NCBI GenBank assembly: GCA_029239875.1
Contig: JARBUD010000043.1
Span: forward strand, 1-34,736
Length of the DNA stretch: 34,736 nt
DNA from: Xanthobacteraceae bacterium
GTDB lineage: Bacteria; Pseudomonadota; Alphaproteobacteria; Rhizobiales; Xanthobacteraceae
Reading direction: 5' to 3'
Below, one piece after another: positions 18,329 to 27,293 of this stretch; position 1 is the stretch's first letter, and each line of letters opens with the position of its first letter. Both the position numbers and the translations under genes were made by a program. Below the pieces are notes generated by a model. That model did not search any database. It worked only from the letters and a program-made list of their open reading frames with translations, and was not told where the DNA came from.

Positions 18329-18346
18329 AATCCGGCGCGCCGGATT
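18329..18346 (-). terminator. Perfect palindrome just after the Mo-hydroxylase operon
   Basis: An 18-bp perfect palindrome (AATCCGG joined to its complement through GCGC) starts 3 bases beyond the stop of the last Mo-hydroxylase gene. It can form a compact GC hairpin and may end that transcript. It lacks a clear T-run, so the terminator call is tentative. Confidence 0.45.
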
Positions 18347-18349
18347 TCC

Positions 18350-19570
18350 CTATCGGCCGAAAATCCTGTTCCAGAAGGCTTTCAGGCGCTCGGCGATGAC
18401 CGAGAAGACGAGCCCGCCCGCATTCAGCTCGGAAACCATGGCGGGCTGGGCGCCGTCGCCCGACGCGGTGTGGGCGAGGCTGGCCTCCAAATTCTGCACG
18501 AAGGCCGCGATCAGCCGCCCGGCGATGTCCTGCACGAGGCCCGAGCGCCCGAACTGGGCGAGCATGCCGGTCAGCGTGTAGCCGATCGAGACCTCGACGC
18601 GGGTGGAGCGCCCCTCATCCTCCGGCTTGAGCACGTAGGTGATCAGGCCGCGCGTGGCGGAATTGCTGCGCGTGTCGCGTCCCGCACCGATGATCCGGCC
18701 GCTGCGGGTCGCGTCGTCGCGGCTGATGTCGGCGACGCCCTGGAAATCGGCCGTGATGGGCCCGACCTTCACGCGGATCTGACCTTCGACATGCTCGTCG
18801 CTCGGCGTGCCGATAAGCGAGGCGCCCGGCAGGCAGCGGGCGACCGCGGAGACGTCGCCGAAGAAATCCCACACCTTTTCCGGCGGGTGGGCGACGGTGA
18901 AGTCCTTGGTGAAGGTCGTCTGCGGGGTCCAGTCCGGCTCGATCGGCACGCCGCGCGCGGAAGAGGTCGGGCGCGTGCCGGCCGGCCGGGCATCGGTTCG
19001 GCGCGGCTGCGCAGCCGCACCGGCCGCGGGCGCGGTCGCACCGGCATGACCCGAGCCGACCGGGCCGAGGCGGCTGCGAGCATCCGAGGCGCCATGCTGG
19101 CCCGCTTCCCGCCGCTCGGCCAGGACCGACAGCACCGCGCGCACGATGCCGACATAGCCGGTGCAACGGCACAGATTGCCGCTCATGGCGACGCGCACCT
19201 CATGCTCGTTCGCCTCGGGCAGGCGCAGCACGACGTCGCGCGCCGACACCATCATGCCCGGCGTGCAGAAGCCACACTGGAGGGCATGCTCGCGGCGAAA
19301 GGCGGCGCGCAGCTGGGTGGCGACCTCGTCGTCGTCGAGCCCTTCGATCGTGGTGACCTCGGCATCGGCGCAGGACACCGCATAGGTGATGCAGGAGCGG
19401 GCCGGCTCGCCGTCGATGATGAGCGTGCAGGCGCCGCACACGCCATGCTCGCAACCGATATGCGTGCCGGTCAGGTTGTGGGTCTCGCGCAGGAAATCGG
19501 CGAGATGGGTGCGCGGCTCGGCCTCGGCGGTGAGCGCGCGTCCGTTTACGTTGAGGGTGACGAGGGTCAT
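18350..19570 (-). CDS. Molybdenum hydroxylase [2Fe-2S] subunit fused to CoxG-like SRPBCC domain
   Basis: A 406-residue fusion. Residues 1-155 are a CoxS-type small subunit with all eight cluster cysteines: CEHGVCGAC plus C60 (plant-type cluster; C40, C45, C48, C60) and C99, C102, C134, C136 (second cluster, CGFC...CRC). Residues about 155-210 are an Ala/Pro/Gly linker. Residues about 215-365 are a CoxG-type SRPBCC domain (KDFTVAHPPEKVWDFFGDV, CLPGASL, VKVGPITADFQG). The C-terminus ends in a hydrophobic/basic VFSVIAERLKAFWNRIFGR helix. In CO dehydrogenase CoxG is a separate membrane-recruitment protein, so this fusion suggests a membrane-attached hydroxylase. It overlaps the FAD-subunit gene by ATGA at 19567-19570. 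Confidence 0.9.
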   Translation of the reverse strand: MTLVTLNVNGRALTAEAEPRTHLADFLRETHNLTGTHIGCEHGVCGACTLIIDGEPARSCITYAVSCADAEVTTIEGLDDDEVATQLRAAFRREHALQCGFCTPGMMVSARDVVLRLPEANEHEVRVAMSGNLCRCTGYVGIVRAVLSVLAERREAGQHGASDARSRLGPVGSGHAGATAPAAGAAAQPRRTDARPAGTRPTSSARGVPIEPDWTPQTTFTKDFTVAHPPEKVWDFFGDVSAVARCLPGASLIGTPSDEHVEGQIRVKVGPITADFQGVADISRDDATRSGRIIGAGRDTRSNSATRGLITYVLKPEDEGRSTRVEVSIGYTLTGMLAQFGRSGLVQDIAGRLIAAFVQNLEASLAHTASGDGAQPAMVSELNAGGLVFSVIAERLKAFWNRIFGR

Positions 19571-20406
19571 GCCGCTTCTGCCTGCTGGACGGCGCGCCGC
19601 AATGCGACGACATGGGTACGCCGGTCTAACGGATCGCTCATGCCAGCCGCCGCGATCGCGTCGGACACGGCATCGGCATCGAAGGTTGCGGTGGTGAAAT
19701 CGCGCATCGAGCCGCCGAAAAACGGGCGGGCATCGTCGAGCACAATGGGCCGGGCCTCGGTGGCGCCGATCACGGCGCGGCACACATCCCGGTCGGGATC
19801 GAAGAAAACGGCGCCAATCGCGTGCGCGAACTCGCCGGTCTTGCGGCAGCTCTTGTAGTAGCCCCAGCGCGTGCGGGGACCGCAGCGCGGGATGCGGACG
19901 GCTTCGAGGATCTCGCCCGGCTGCAGGTCCGCCGACAGCGCGCCGAGAATGTAATCCTGCACACGTACCTCGCGCGCGCCGGAGGCGCCGCGCAGCGTCA
20001 CCCCGGCGCCCACCGCCGAGAGGATCGATATCCAGTCGGCGGAAGGATCGGCATGGGTCAGGCTGCCGCCGACCGTGCCCCGATTGCGCACGGCCCGATA
20101 GGCGATGCCGCGGGCGACGCCGGGAAGGGCGCCGGCAGTGACGTCGGGAACCCGCCGGTCCTCGAAATCGGCATGGGTGACGCAGGCGCCCACGACGATC
20201 TCGTCGGCACGCTCGTCGACGCGGCGCAGCGCGTCGAGCGCCGAGATGTCCACCAGAAGGTCCGGCTGGACGAGACGCATGTTGAGCATCGGCCCGAGCG
20301 ACTGCCCGCCGGCCAGCAGCTTGATGGACAGGCTTTCGTCCTGAAGAAGCGCAACGGCGGCGTCGAGGTCGGCCGGTCGCTCATAATCGAAGCGGACGGG
20401 CTTCAT
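19567..20406 (-). CDS. Molybdenum hydroxylase FAD-binding subunit (CoxM type)
   Basis: A 279-residue flavoprotein subunit that passes electrons from the [2Fe-2S] centres to an acceptor. Family elements are FDYERPADLDAAVALLQ at the start, the FAD loop LLAGGQSLGPMLNMRL (about residues 33-48), and RNRGTVGGSLTHADPSADW (about 105-123), the second FAD-contact motif. Length fits CoxM/XdhB-type subunits. The start is the ATG at 20406, which overlaps the large-subunit stop by ATGA (20403-20406). It is the middle gene of a three-gene operon in large-medium-small order. Confidence 0.93.
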   Translation of the reverse strand: MKPVRFDYERPADLDAAVALLQDESLSIKLLAGGQSLGPMLNMRLVQPDLLVDISALDALRRVDERADEIVVGACVTHADFEDRRVPDVTAGALPGVARGIAYRAVRNRGTVGGSLTHADPSADWISILSAVGAGVTLRGASGAREVRVQDYILGALSADLQPGEILEAVRIPRCGPRTRWGYYKSCRKTGEFAHAIGAVFFDPDRDVCRAVIGATEARPIVLDDARPFFGGSMRDFTTATFDADAVSDAIAAAGMSDPLDRRTHVVALRRAVQQAEAA

Positions 20407-22745
20407 GATGCGCTCCCCGCATGGCCGGCCGCCGCAATGGCTTCCAAAATGCGCCGCGACGTGATGGGCGCGCGCAGCATTTCGACGCCGAACCCTCGCA
20501 GCGCGTCGTTGACGGCGTTGCCGATCGCGGCGGGTGGTGCGATGGCCCCGCCTTCGCCGATGCCCTTGACGCCGAATTCCGTATAGGGCGCCAGCCATTC
20601 CATATGGTCGAGGCGCGGCTCCGGCACTTCGGTCGGGCCCGGCAGGAGATAGTCGGCGAAGGTCGAGGCGAGGGGCTGCCCGGCGGCGTCGAAGGGCATC
20701 TCCTCATAGAGCGCCGTGCCGATGCCCTGCGCCAGCCCGCCATAGATCTGCCCGTCCACCACCATCGGGTTGATGAGCTTGCCGCCATCCTCGACGATCA
20801 CGTAGTCGAGGATTTCGACATCCCCCATTTCCGGATCGACCGCGACCACCACGGCATGGGCCGCGTAGCTGAAGGTGCCGCTGTCACGCACCGGCTTGTA
20901 GCCGATGGTGACTTCCAGCCCGCGCGGATCGATGTCGGCCGGCAGGTCTTGCGGGCGCCGGTACCAGGCATGGGCGATCTGGGCGAGGCTGATCGATCCG
21001 GTCGGGGACACCGCGTGCCCGTCGCGGATGACGACGTCGGCCGGGTCCGCCTGCAGGAGGTGGGCGCCGATCCGCGCGGCGAGCGAGGCCAGCTCGCGCG
21101 AGGCGGTGGCGACGGCGCCGCCGGCCATCACCGCGCAGCGCGACCCCCAGCTGCCGGTGGAGAAGGGGGTGTATTCGGTGTCGCCATGGACGAGACGGAT
21201 GCGCGCCGTGTCGAGCCCAAGGATTTCATGCGCGACCTGGGGCAGCGTCGTCTCCATGCTCTGCCCATGCGAGTGCACGCCGACGCGCAGTTCCAGCCCG
21301 CCATCGGGCGTCATCCGGGCGGTGGCCTGCTCATGGCCGGGCACCATCGGGATGCCCCAGCCGGCATAGACCGAGGTGCCGTGCGCACCCTGCTCGCAAT
21401 AGATCGAATGGCCGATGCCGATCAGCCGCCCGTCGGGCTCGCCCGCCGCCTGGCGGGCGCGGATGGCGGGGAGGTCGATGGCCGCCATGGCGCGACGCAG
21501 CGCCTCGGGATAATCGCCGCTGTCGAAATGCTTGCGGGTGATGTTGTCGAACGGCATCTGCTCGGGCCGCACGAGATTGCGCAGGCGCACCTCGTGCGGC
21601 TCGATCCCGGCCTCGCGGGCGATGGCGTCGAGCACAAGTTCCAGCGCGAAGCACACGCCGGTCCGTGCCACGCCGCGATAGGGCAGGATGGGGCACTTGT
21701 TGGTGGCGACCGACCAGGTGCGGCAGCGATAATAGGGAAAATCATAGGGGCCGGGCAGGATGCTGGCGACCTGCGCAGCCTCCAGGCAGGCCGAGAAGGG
21801 GTAGGAGGAATAGGCGCCGGAATCGACCGTCGCCTCGCAGTCGATGCCGAGCAGCCGGCCGTCGCGGTCGGCATAGCCGGTGATGAGGTAATGGTGCTCG
21901 CGGCAATTCGCGCCCGCGGTCAGGTGCTCGCGACGGTCCTCGATCCAACGCACGGGATGGCCGCAGCGCATGGCAAGCCAGCCCAGGCAGACGTCTTCAG
22001 GCAGCAGAATACCCTTGTAGCCGAAGCCGCCCCCGACATCGGGCGAGACGATGCGGATCTTCTCCTGCTCCAGGCCGAGGCATTCGGCGAGGCCCTGCCG
22101 GACAATGTGCGGCATCTGGCTGCCGGTGTAGAGCACGAGCTGCTCCATCCGGCTGTCCCAATAGGCCACGGTGCCGCGGCCTTCCATCGGCGCCATGCTC
22201 TGGCGCGAGGTCGTGATCTCGCGGGTGACCTTGATCGGGGCGTCGAGGGCGGCCTCGATGTTCACCTCGACATGGGTCTCCAGGAAGACATTGTCGCCCC
22301 ACTGCTCGTGCAGCAGCGCGGAGCCGGGCTTGCGCGCTTCCAGCATGTCGTGGACGGCGGGAAGCTCCTCGAGATCGAGATCGACCTCGGCCGCCATGTC
22401 CTCCGCCAGGGCGCGGGTGTCGGCGACGCACATGGCAAGCAGTTCGCCCACCTGCCGGACCTTGTCGACCGCGAGCACGGGCTGGTCGGACGGCTTGAAG
22501 CCGGGGAGGCCGGACACGGCGCGGATCCGCTTCACGCCCGCCAGCGACGCGGCGGTGAACACCGAGCCGGCGAGGTGCTCGGGCACATGGACGCCCCGGA
22601 CCCGCGCATGCGCCAGCGGGCTGCGCACGAACGCCACGTCCTTCATGCCCGCCAGACGGATGTCGCCGACATATTGCCCGCGCCCGCGCAAAAAGCGGTC
22701 GTCCTCCTTGCGCAGGAGACGTGAACCCACTCCCTGGTCCGTCAT
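20403..22745 (-). CDS. Molybdenum hydroxylase large (Mo-cofactor) subunit, form II CoxL-like
   Basis: A 780-residue xanthine-oxidase-family catalytic subunit. Features are RKEDDRFLRGRGQYVGDI at the N-terminus, PDVGGGFGYKG (about 235-245, Moco contact), an active-site loop PYRGVAR (355-361) where form II CoxL proteins usually have AYRGAGR and true CO dehydrogenase has AYRCSFR, and the catalytic GEGG (E731) near the C-terminus. The missing Cys/Ser loop rules out CO oxidation; hydroxylation of a carbon next to nitrogen or an aldehyde is the normal job. The ATG at 22743-22745 follows GAGGGCGG; an in-frame ATG at 22832 is inside operator 4 and was rejected. No Mo-cofactor insertion gene (XdhC-type) is seen nearby. 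Confidence 0.92.
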   Translation of the reverse strand: MTDQGVGSRLLRKEDDRFLRGRGQYVGDIRLAGMKDVAFVRSPLAHARVRGVHVPEHLAGSVFTAASLAGVKRIRAVSGLPGFKPSDQPVLAVDKVRQVGELLAMCVADTRALAEDMAAEVDLDLEELPAVHDMLEARKPGSALLHEQWGDNVFLETHVEVNIEAALDAPIKVTREITTSRQSMAPMEGRGTVAYWDSRMEQLVLYTGSQMPHIVRQGLAECLGLEQEKIRIVSPDVGGGFGYKGILLPEDVCLGWLAMRCGHPVRWIEDRREHLTAGANCREHHYLITGYADRDGRLLGIDCEATVDSGAYSSYPFSACLEAAQVASILPGPYDFPYYRCRTWSVATNKCPILPYRGVARTGVCFALELVLDAIAREAGIEPHEVRLRNLVRPEQMPFDNITRKHFDSGDYPEALRRAMAAIDLPAIRARQAAGEPDGRLIGIGHSIYCEQGAHGTSVYAGWGIPMVPGHEQATARMTPDGGLELRVGVHSHGQSMETTLPQVAHEILGLDTARIRLVHGDTEYTPFSTGSWGSRCAVMAGGAVATASRELASLAARIGAHLLQADPADVVIRDGHAVSPTGSISLAQIAHAWYRRPQDLPADIDPRGLEVTIGYKPVRDSGTFSYAAHAVVVAVDPEMGDVEILDYVIVEDGGKLINPMVVDGQIYGGLAQGIGTALYEEMPFDAAGQPLASTFADYLLPGPTEVPEPRLDHMEWLAPYTEFGVKGIGEGGAIAPPAAIGNAVNDALRGFGVEMLRAPITSRRILEAIAAAGHAGSAS

Positions 22746-22825
22746 TCCGCCCTCACGTACTGCATCACCCGGCTCTTCCGATCCAATCTCACGCGCAATA
22801 ATAGAAGGATCAGCGAGTTGACGGC

Positions 22826-22851
22826 ATAACATACTAATTTTAGTAAGATAG
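22826..22851. promoter_or_regulatory. Operator 4 (degenerate regulon palindrome) for the Mo-hydroxylase operon
   Basis: The core TACTAA, centre TT, TTAGTA is intact, but the outer bases deviate (CATA-A-CATACTAA on one side, TTAGTA-A-GATAG on the other), so it is the weakest of the four sites. It lies about 80 bp upstream of the large-subunit ATG on the minus strand. Weaker symmetry could mean looser control of this operon. Confidence 0.72.
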
Positions 22852-23457
22852 CAACATAGAGTGCCAATCCGTCCTGTGAACCCCGATTCCGGCGCGTCGT
22901 CCGGGGGTAACCTTGAATACCTTGTGACCTATCAAATAGGCGCACTTCAGGCGCGGCATCGCCCGGAAACCCGCAGACACGCGGGGTTTTCGGCTCAAGC
23001 CAAGGCGCGACGGTTTTCGGCAGACTGAATGGCGGAGCGCGTAGTCGCGTGCGAACCCGTCTCAGCGTGTTTCGCCTGTTTTGCGAGTCGAAACTGGCCT
23101 TCTAGCCGAAGACCGACGCTCATACGGACCGTTTTCGCTGTCATAGCCGTAGTTTAAGCGGACCGTCACGGTTCAGATGGCCCAAATTAACAGGATAAGA
23201 ACAGGGGCGTAACAGGTGGTTCTGCCCTTTGATCCGAACATCGCCGGGGCGCCGTCGTGAGGCCTTTCGATGACCCGCACTCGGGTGGGGAACAGCTACG
23301 TGAGCACTTGTAGGAAGCCACGAATCAAGCCAAGTTGAAGACCTTCCTGAGCATACCCTTGCGCGCTTCATAGGCAGCAGAACCCGTCGGGTCAATGATC
23401 CGAGTGGGGACAGCAGCGGAATGTCAGCGCATCGAATCGGCATGAGCCGAACTCGAG
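22852..23457. other. Intergenic boundary between catabolic locus and accessory region
   Basis: No gene is supported in this stretch. At 22970-22985 CCCGC and GCGGG form a short hairpin followed by GTTTT, which could act as a terminator in either direction. I looked for a tRNA next to it, the usual island insertion point, and found no convincing one. From about 23000 on, base composition and gene quality change, so the junction of the accessory region lies somewhere here. Confidence 0.5.
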
Positions 23458-24906
23458 ATGGCTGGGTGTGAACCTCTGCAAGTTCCTCCGACGGGTGATT
23501 GCATCATGCAAAGGATCATTGTCCGTAGCCGCCCCTCCGAGCCGATGAGTTCGATTGGCGAGAAACTATCTTCTACCAATAGCTTAGGTGATGTAGCTTT
23601 AGCGGCCGCGTTTCAGAAGCTCGAGATCGTCTATAAGGACATCTCGGCCATTAAGCCCTCGCCCCGCCGGGTACGTCGCGCCAAGAAGGGGCCGGTCGAG
23701 ATCGTTGCCAGCCGGTTACGCCGCTTTGGCCTCTGGTATCCTATTCTCGTCACCAAAGACGGCGAGATTGTCGATGGACACGTGATCTATGAGGCGTGCC
23801 GCGCACTTGGCGTCGCGGAGATCCCTGTCATCATCGTAACTGGACTAACAAACGGAGAGGTCCGGGTTCTTCGAGTCTGGATCAATAAATCGCATGAGGG
23901 ATCGACATGGGATCCTGATGCAATCAAGGCAGAGCTTGAGGCCATTCTGGCGGCGATCCCGGATCTCGCGGCGCTTACCGGCTTCAGCGGTCCGGAAATC
24001 GACGCGATCCTGCGGAAGCCGCTGCTGATCGACAGCGCGGAAGTTGTCGACCCACGGACCGATAAACCCATCACTCAACTGGGTGACGCCTGGCTGTTCG
24101 CCCGCGAGCATAAAATCCTCTGCGGAAACGCGCGGGACGCGGCAAGCTATGCGGGTCTAAGGCTCGTCAACGGCGTGCGGATGGTGCTGTCCGATGTGCC
24201 TTATGGGATCATCAAGATCCACGGCCATGTGAGCCGCTCGCATGGAGAGTTCGTCGAAGGGTCTGGGCTGACTTACGACCAGGCCCTGGCCTTCTTCGGC
24301 GAGTTTCTGGCCGCCATGTCGTCGATCCTTGCCGATGGCGCGATCGTCGATCTCTTCATCGATGCCCACGGCATGCGGCCGCTCCTCAATGCCCTGCAGG
24401 AGAGTCGGTACGACCTCAAGACCCTCTGTGTGTGGGACGCTGGCGGGAGGCATGGGTAGCCTCTACCGGCAACAGACCGAGTTTATCGTGGTGTCGAAGT
24501 GGGGGCAGGGGGCACACACCAATAACGTTTCGCTCGGCAAGTACGAGCGAAACCGAACGACGCTGTGGACCTACCCCGGGCTCGCACAGCAGCAGGCCGG
24601 GCGTGCAACTGCTCAGCTTCCACCCCACCGTCAAGCCGCTAGCGCTGTTGTCTGAGGCAATCCTCGACACGTCGAACCGGGGCGAGACAGTGCTCGACCC
24701 TTTCGCGGGATCCGGGAGCCTAATGCTCGCCGCCGACCGCGTCGGCCGCGTGGCCGCCTGCATCGAACTGGACCCCAAATATGTTGACGTCGCCGTGCGC
24801 CGCATGGAGGCGGAGACAGGAGCCGGCACGCCTCGAGGCGACGGGTCAGACGTTCGCCGAGGTCGCGCCGCAGCGCGCGACCTCGCTTGTCACCGAGCCG
24901 GCGTGA
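23458..24906 (+). pseudogene. ParB-like/DNA-methyltransferase fusion, frameshifted remnant
   Basis: The N-terminal part (to about 24440) has a ParB/Srx-type domain (KDISAIKPSPRRVRRAKKG, GFGLW-like RRFGLWYPILVTKDGEIVDGHV), as in phage ParB-methylase fusions, followed by the start of a beta-class N4/N6 methyltransferase. The reading frame then shifts three times by one base: near 24445 (into GGMGSLYRQQTEFIVVSKW), near 24605 (into SFHPTVKPLALL and VLDPFAGSGSL), and near 24825 (into LEATGQTFAEV). All the pieces are colinear with the intact family. The catalytic DPPY motif reads DVPY (SDVPYG), so activity is doubtful even without the shifts. The likely original start is the ATG at 23506 or 23548. 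It is followed directly by DUF5681 and terminase genes, as in prophages of Alphaproteobacteria. Confidence 0.85.
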
Positions 24907-24915
24907 GGAGGGGCA

Positions 24916-25275
24916 ATGGCGAATAAGCGGAAAAGCACTGCCCACCCCAGTCGCATGTCGAACGGTCGGTTTGCCAAAGCTTACTGCGGCAACCCAAACG
25001 GTCGTCCTCCCAAGCAGAAACCGGAGCTAGGTCAAGCATTGCTTGCAGCACTAGCAGAGGAACTGCCCGTGGACGGTGGAGACATCCTGTCGATGGAAGG
25101 CATGCTTACCAAGATTGTTATTAGAGCCGCCGCCGGCGATCCCAAACTAGCGTTGAAGCTGCTGATGTTCATCGCCACGCACCGTGGGTCTTCGCGTGTG
25201 GAGCAAACTGACGCTGGCGGGACCGACGATCAGATCATCGCGGAATTTATCCGCCGGCAGGGGAGGGGCTCGTAA
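24916..25275 (+). CDS. DUF5681 domain protein (phage packaging neighbourhood)
   Basis: A 119-residue basic protein starting MANKRKSTAHPSRMSNGRFAK. The N-terminal GNPNGRPPKQKPE motif (residues about 28-40) is the hallmark of DUF5681, which lies just before large terminase genes in alphaproteobacterial prophages and mobile elements. GGCAATGG with a preceding GAGGAGG-like stretch (GTGAGGAGGGGCA) supplies a ribosome-binding site. The ORF is intact, unlike its two neighbours. Its biochemical role is unknown; a small-terminase-like DNA-binding role is suggested by position only. Confidence 0.8.
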   Translation: MANKRKSTAHPSRMSNGRFAKAYCGNPNGRPPKQKPELGQALLAALAEELPVDGGDILSMEGMLTKIVIRAAAGDPKLALKLLMFIATHRGSSRVEQTDAGGTDDQIIAEFIRRQGRGS

Positions 25276-26053
25276 GCGATCGCGCGCGTCTTCTCCAAGC
25301 TCTTCTCCGACATGATCTTGCTGTCTTCCATCAGAAGGTCTTCACCGAACTCGAGCCCGGGACCGTCTATCAGCCGAACTGGCATCTCGAGCATCTCGCC
25401 TACATGCTCTCACGCGTGGTGAGCGGCGAGATCCGACGGCTGATCATCAACGTGCCACCAAGGTCCGGGAAGTCGCTCCTCGCGAGCGTCGCTTTCCCGA
25501 TGTGGTGGCTCGGTCACGGTCCGACGAGGTGCGTCATTAGCGTTTCGCACACGGAGAGCCTGGCACATAAGTTCAGTCAGGATCGCCGCATCATCGCCGA
25601 GTGCGTGTGGTACCGGCGAGCCTTCCCCCTGTTCCGGCTCCGCGACAAGGGGCAACGGACCCTGGAGTTGGTCACCAATCGCCGAGGATCCATTTTCGCG
25701 GCTGGCGTCGGCGGCGCCATCCTGGGTCGGGGCGGGACCTTATCATCGCCGATGATCCCCTCAAGGGAATGGATGCCCTTTCGAGCGTCAAGCGCAACAG
25801 CCTGAACGACTTCTTCGACAACACGCTTGCCACGCGCCTGAACGATAAGAAGACGGGCGCGATTATCATCATCATACAGCGCCTGCTCGCCGAACGGCCC
25901 GAGGCGCGCGGGCTTGCCGTCGCCGGCATGCCGCTGGGTTCGCCCGGCATGGAGTCGCCGGGCAGCGAGCCCGAAACATATGAGGTCGTGCTCTTCACCG
26001 CTGGAAACCAGCAAGTATTTGCGCGCTACCGCGACATCAGAGGGATATCGTAG
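25276..26053 (+). pseudogene. Phage large terminase (TerL), frameshifted and truncated
   Basis: Reading from just after the DUF5681 stop, the frame encodes DLAVFHQKVFTELEPGTVYQPNWHLEHLAYML, then the Walker A region INVPPRSGKSLLASVAFPMWWLG and SVSHTESLAHKFSQDRR, typical of TerL ATPase domains. At about 25735 the frame shifts by one and continues with DLIIADDPLKGMDALSSVKR (Walker B) and the RLNDKKTGAIIIIIQRLL strand. Sequence similarity stops near 26050; the nuclease domain is missing. No clear start codon was identified. The 185 bp to the next gene show a short open stretch (WPRGPSIHAWLQFEVG and on) that I cannot place. Confidence 0.82.
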
Positions 26054-26238
26054 AGGCGACGGCGCGCGCAATTCCTTGGCCGCGGGGGCCTTCTATCCAC
26101 GCGTGGCTCCAGTTCGAAGTAGGCTACCGCAGAGGATCTCAGCAGCCACATATTGTTGCTGAACCGGCGGGCGACGTCGCTGGGCTGATGAAGGCGTGGG
26201 CGAAGTTCATCGAGGGCGCCGATACTCCATGGAAATCC

Positions 26239-26673
26239 TCACTTCAGCGACAAAGCCAGTCCGCTCAAATCAAGGCTGACGATTACGCCCTTTTGCTCGC
26301 CGCCTAGCTCCAAAATGGCGCCGTTCTGGTTGGTTAGGACGACGACTTGCGCGCCCTTTCCGAGGGCGGCGCCAGCACCGCCCTGGGCATAGACCCCAGA
26401 AACGTCAGACGGACGGCGGATATTTCTCACCGTTCCATGAAGTCGCGTCTCAGAAGCGCCGAAGGTGAAGCCATAACTCAGCCCGCCGACCGAGAGCGGA
26501 TATCTGCGGCCCTGAAATGTCAGAACGCCGTCTCCGGCTGATCCGCCGACCACGAACCCGGCCTTTACGATACGGATGCTGATTGAGCCGTCGGCGGCGC
26601 TCGCTATCGATACGGCGCCGATCAGCGCTGCCAATGCGAGGAGCCCGACCCTTAGTACCGACAAGACTTTCAT
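26239..26673 (-). CDS. Small exported protein of unknown function
   Basis: A 144-residue protein with a clear signal peptide (MKVLSVLRVGLLALAALIGAVSIASA, cleavage before ADGS). The mature 118 residues are Gly/Val-rich and probably beta-rich: VKAGFVVGGSAGDGVLTFQGRRYPLSVGGL, then GVYAQGGAGAALGKGAQVVVL and the repeated LSGLALSLK end. Alphaproteobacterial exported proteins of this look are common and uncharacterised; it resembles the DUF992/DUF1134 style of short periplasmic proteins without matching either surely. It points against the neighbouring phage remnants and is intact. No function can be assigned. Confidence 0.7.
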   Translation of the reverse strand: MKVLSVLRVGLLALAALIGAVSIASAADGSISIRIVKAGFVVGGSAGDGVLTFQGRRYPLSVGGLSYGFTFGASETRLHGTVRNIRRPSDVSGVYAQGGAGAALGKGAQVVVLTNQNGAILELGGEQKGVIVSLDLSGLALSLK

Positions 26674-26939
26674 CGACGATACCTTCCAAGCTAGAGCGAT
26701 GTGCCATGTTGCCCATCGTTAGACAACGCTCACTGCGGCGGTTCGTTTCTCGACAATCAGCCGCCTGATGTCCGCCGGCTAAGGGCGACTAGTTGCGGCT
26801 ATCGCCCAAAGTCGTTCCCGCGAAGCGCCTTGGCAGGGTTTCCGCCGCCCATCCCTGATCGGCGCCCAGCCGGCAGGCATATCCGGCCGAGCCGGGCGGA
26901 ACCGTCTGGCGCAAGGCGCGGGCGTGGGGCGTCCACGCC
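26674..26939. other. Non-coding or eroded stretch upstream of the LysR fragment
   Basis: No convincing gene. Short open frames here have no recognisable domain. It holds the promoter region of the minus-strand exported protein (CTTGGAAGG-type ribosome-binding site just above 26673 on the minus strand). Confidence 0.4.
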
Positions 26940-27293
26940 GTGTTTCTGAGGCCACCTTCGTCCCGCGCCGCTTGGTGTCTGATGGGCGGGATAGCCGGCT
27001 GTGATGACGTCGAAATCCAGGACACTTTTATCTTCTCGCTGTCCAGCTTGGTCATCGAGGCGGCGATAAGCGGTAACGGCATCGCGCTAGCGCAGCGGGC
27101 CATGGTTGTCGATGACATCAGTGCCGGGCGACTGATCGTCCCTTGCGAGATCGAGCTGAAACTAAGCTCGGCCTATTATCTGGCCTGGGACAATACGGTG
27201 TTTGACAAGCCGGGAACGCGCAATTTCCATCGCTGGATTCTCGGCGCCGCGCGACGTCCTTTGGGTTGCTCGTTGGAAATGGTCGCTGTCTGA
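26940..27293 (+). pseudogene. LysR-family regulator, C-terminal fragment
   Basis: The piece ending at 27293 reads FSLSSLVIEAAISGNGIALAQRAMVVDDISAGRLIVP, then SAYYLAWDNTVFDKPGTRNFHRWIL. This matches the C-terminal part of the effector-binding domain of GcvA-like LysR regulators (SSLVIQAA, GQGVALG, DDLAAGRLV, AYY motifs). The DNA-binding N-terminal two thirds is absent, so it is a non-functional remnant. The recognisable part starts around 26985; the first 15 residues are not family-like. It is unlikely to be the missing regulator of the F420 regulon. Confidence 0.72.

Noticed and set aside
20421..22724. 767-codon open frame on the plus strand
   Set aside because: It mirrors the Mo-hydroxylase large subunit; the residue content (Arg/Gly/His/Asp-rich) is typical of a shadow.
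20403..22745. Carbon monoxide dehydrogenase
   Set aside because: The active-site loop lacks the Cys-Ser of true CoxL (AYRCSFR), so CO oxidation is not expected.
22746..22832. Longer N-terminus of the Mo-hydroxylase large subunit
   Set aside because: The upstream ATG lies in operator 4 and the extra 29 residues are not family-like; the ATG at 22745 has a good ribosome-binding site.
22961..22990. Hairpin that could follow a tRNA gene
   Set aside because: No acceptor stem or TPsiC-like GGTTCRA motif was found upstream, so no tRNA is called.
26940..27293. LysR gene as the missing regulon regulator
   Set aside because: Only the C-terminal fragment remains, with no DNA-binding domain, and it lies in the decayed region.
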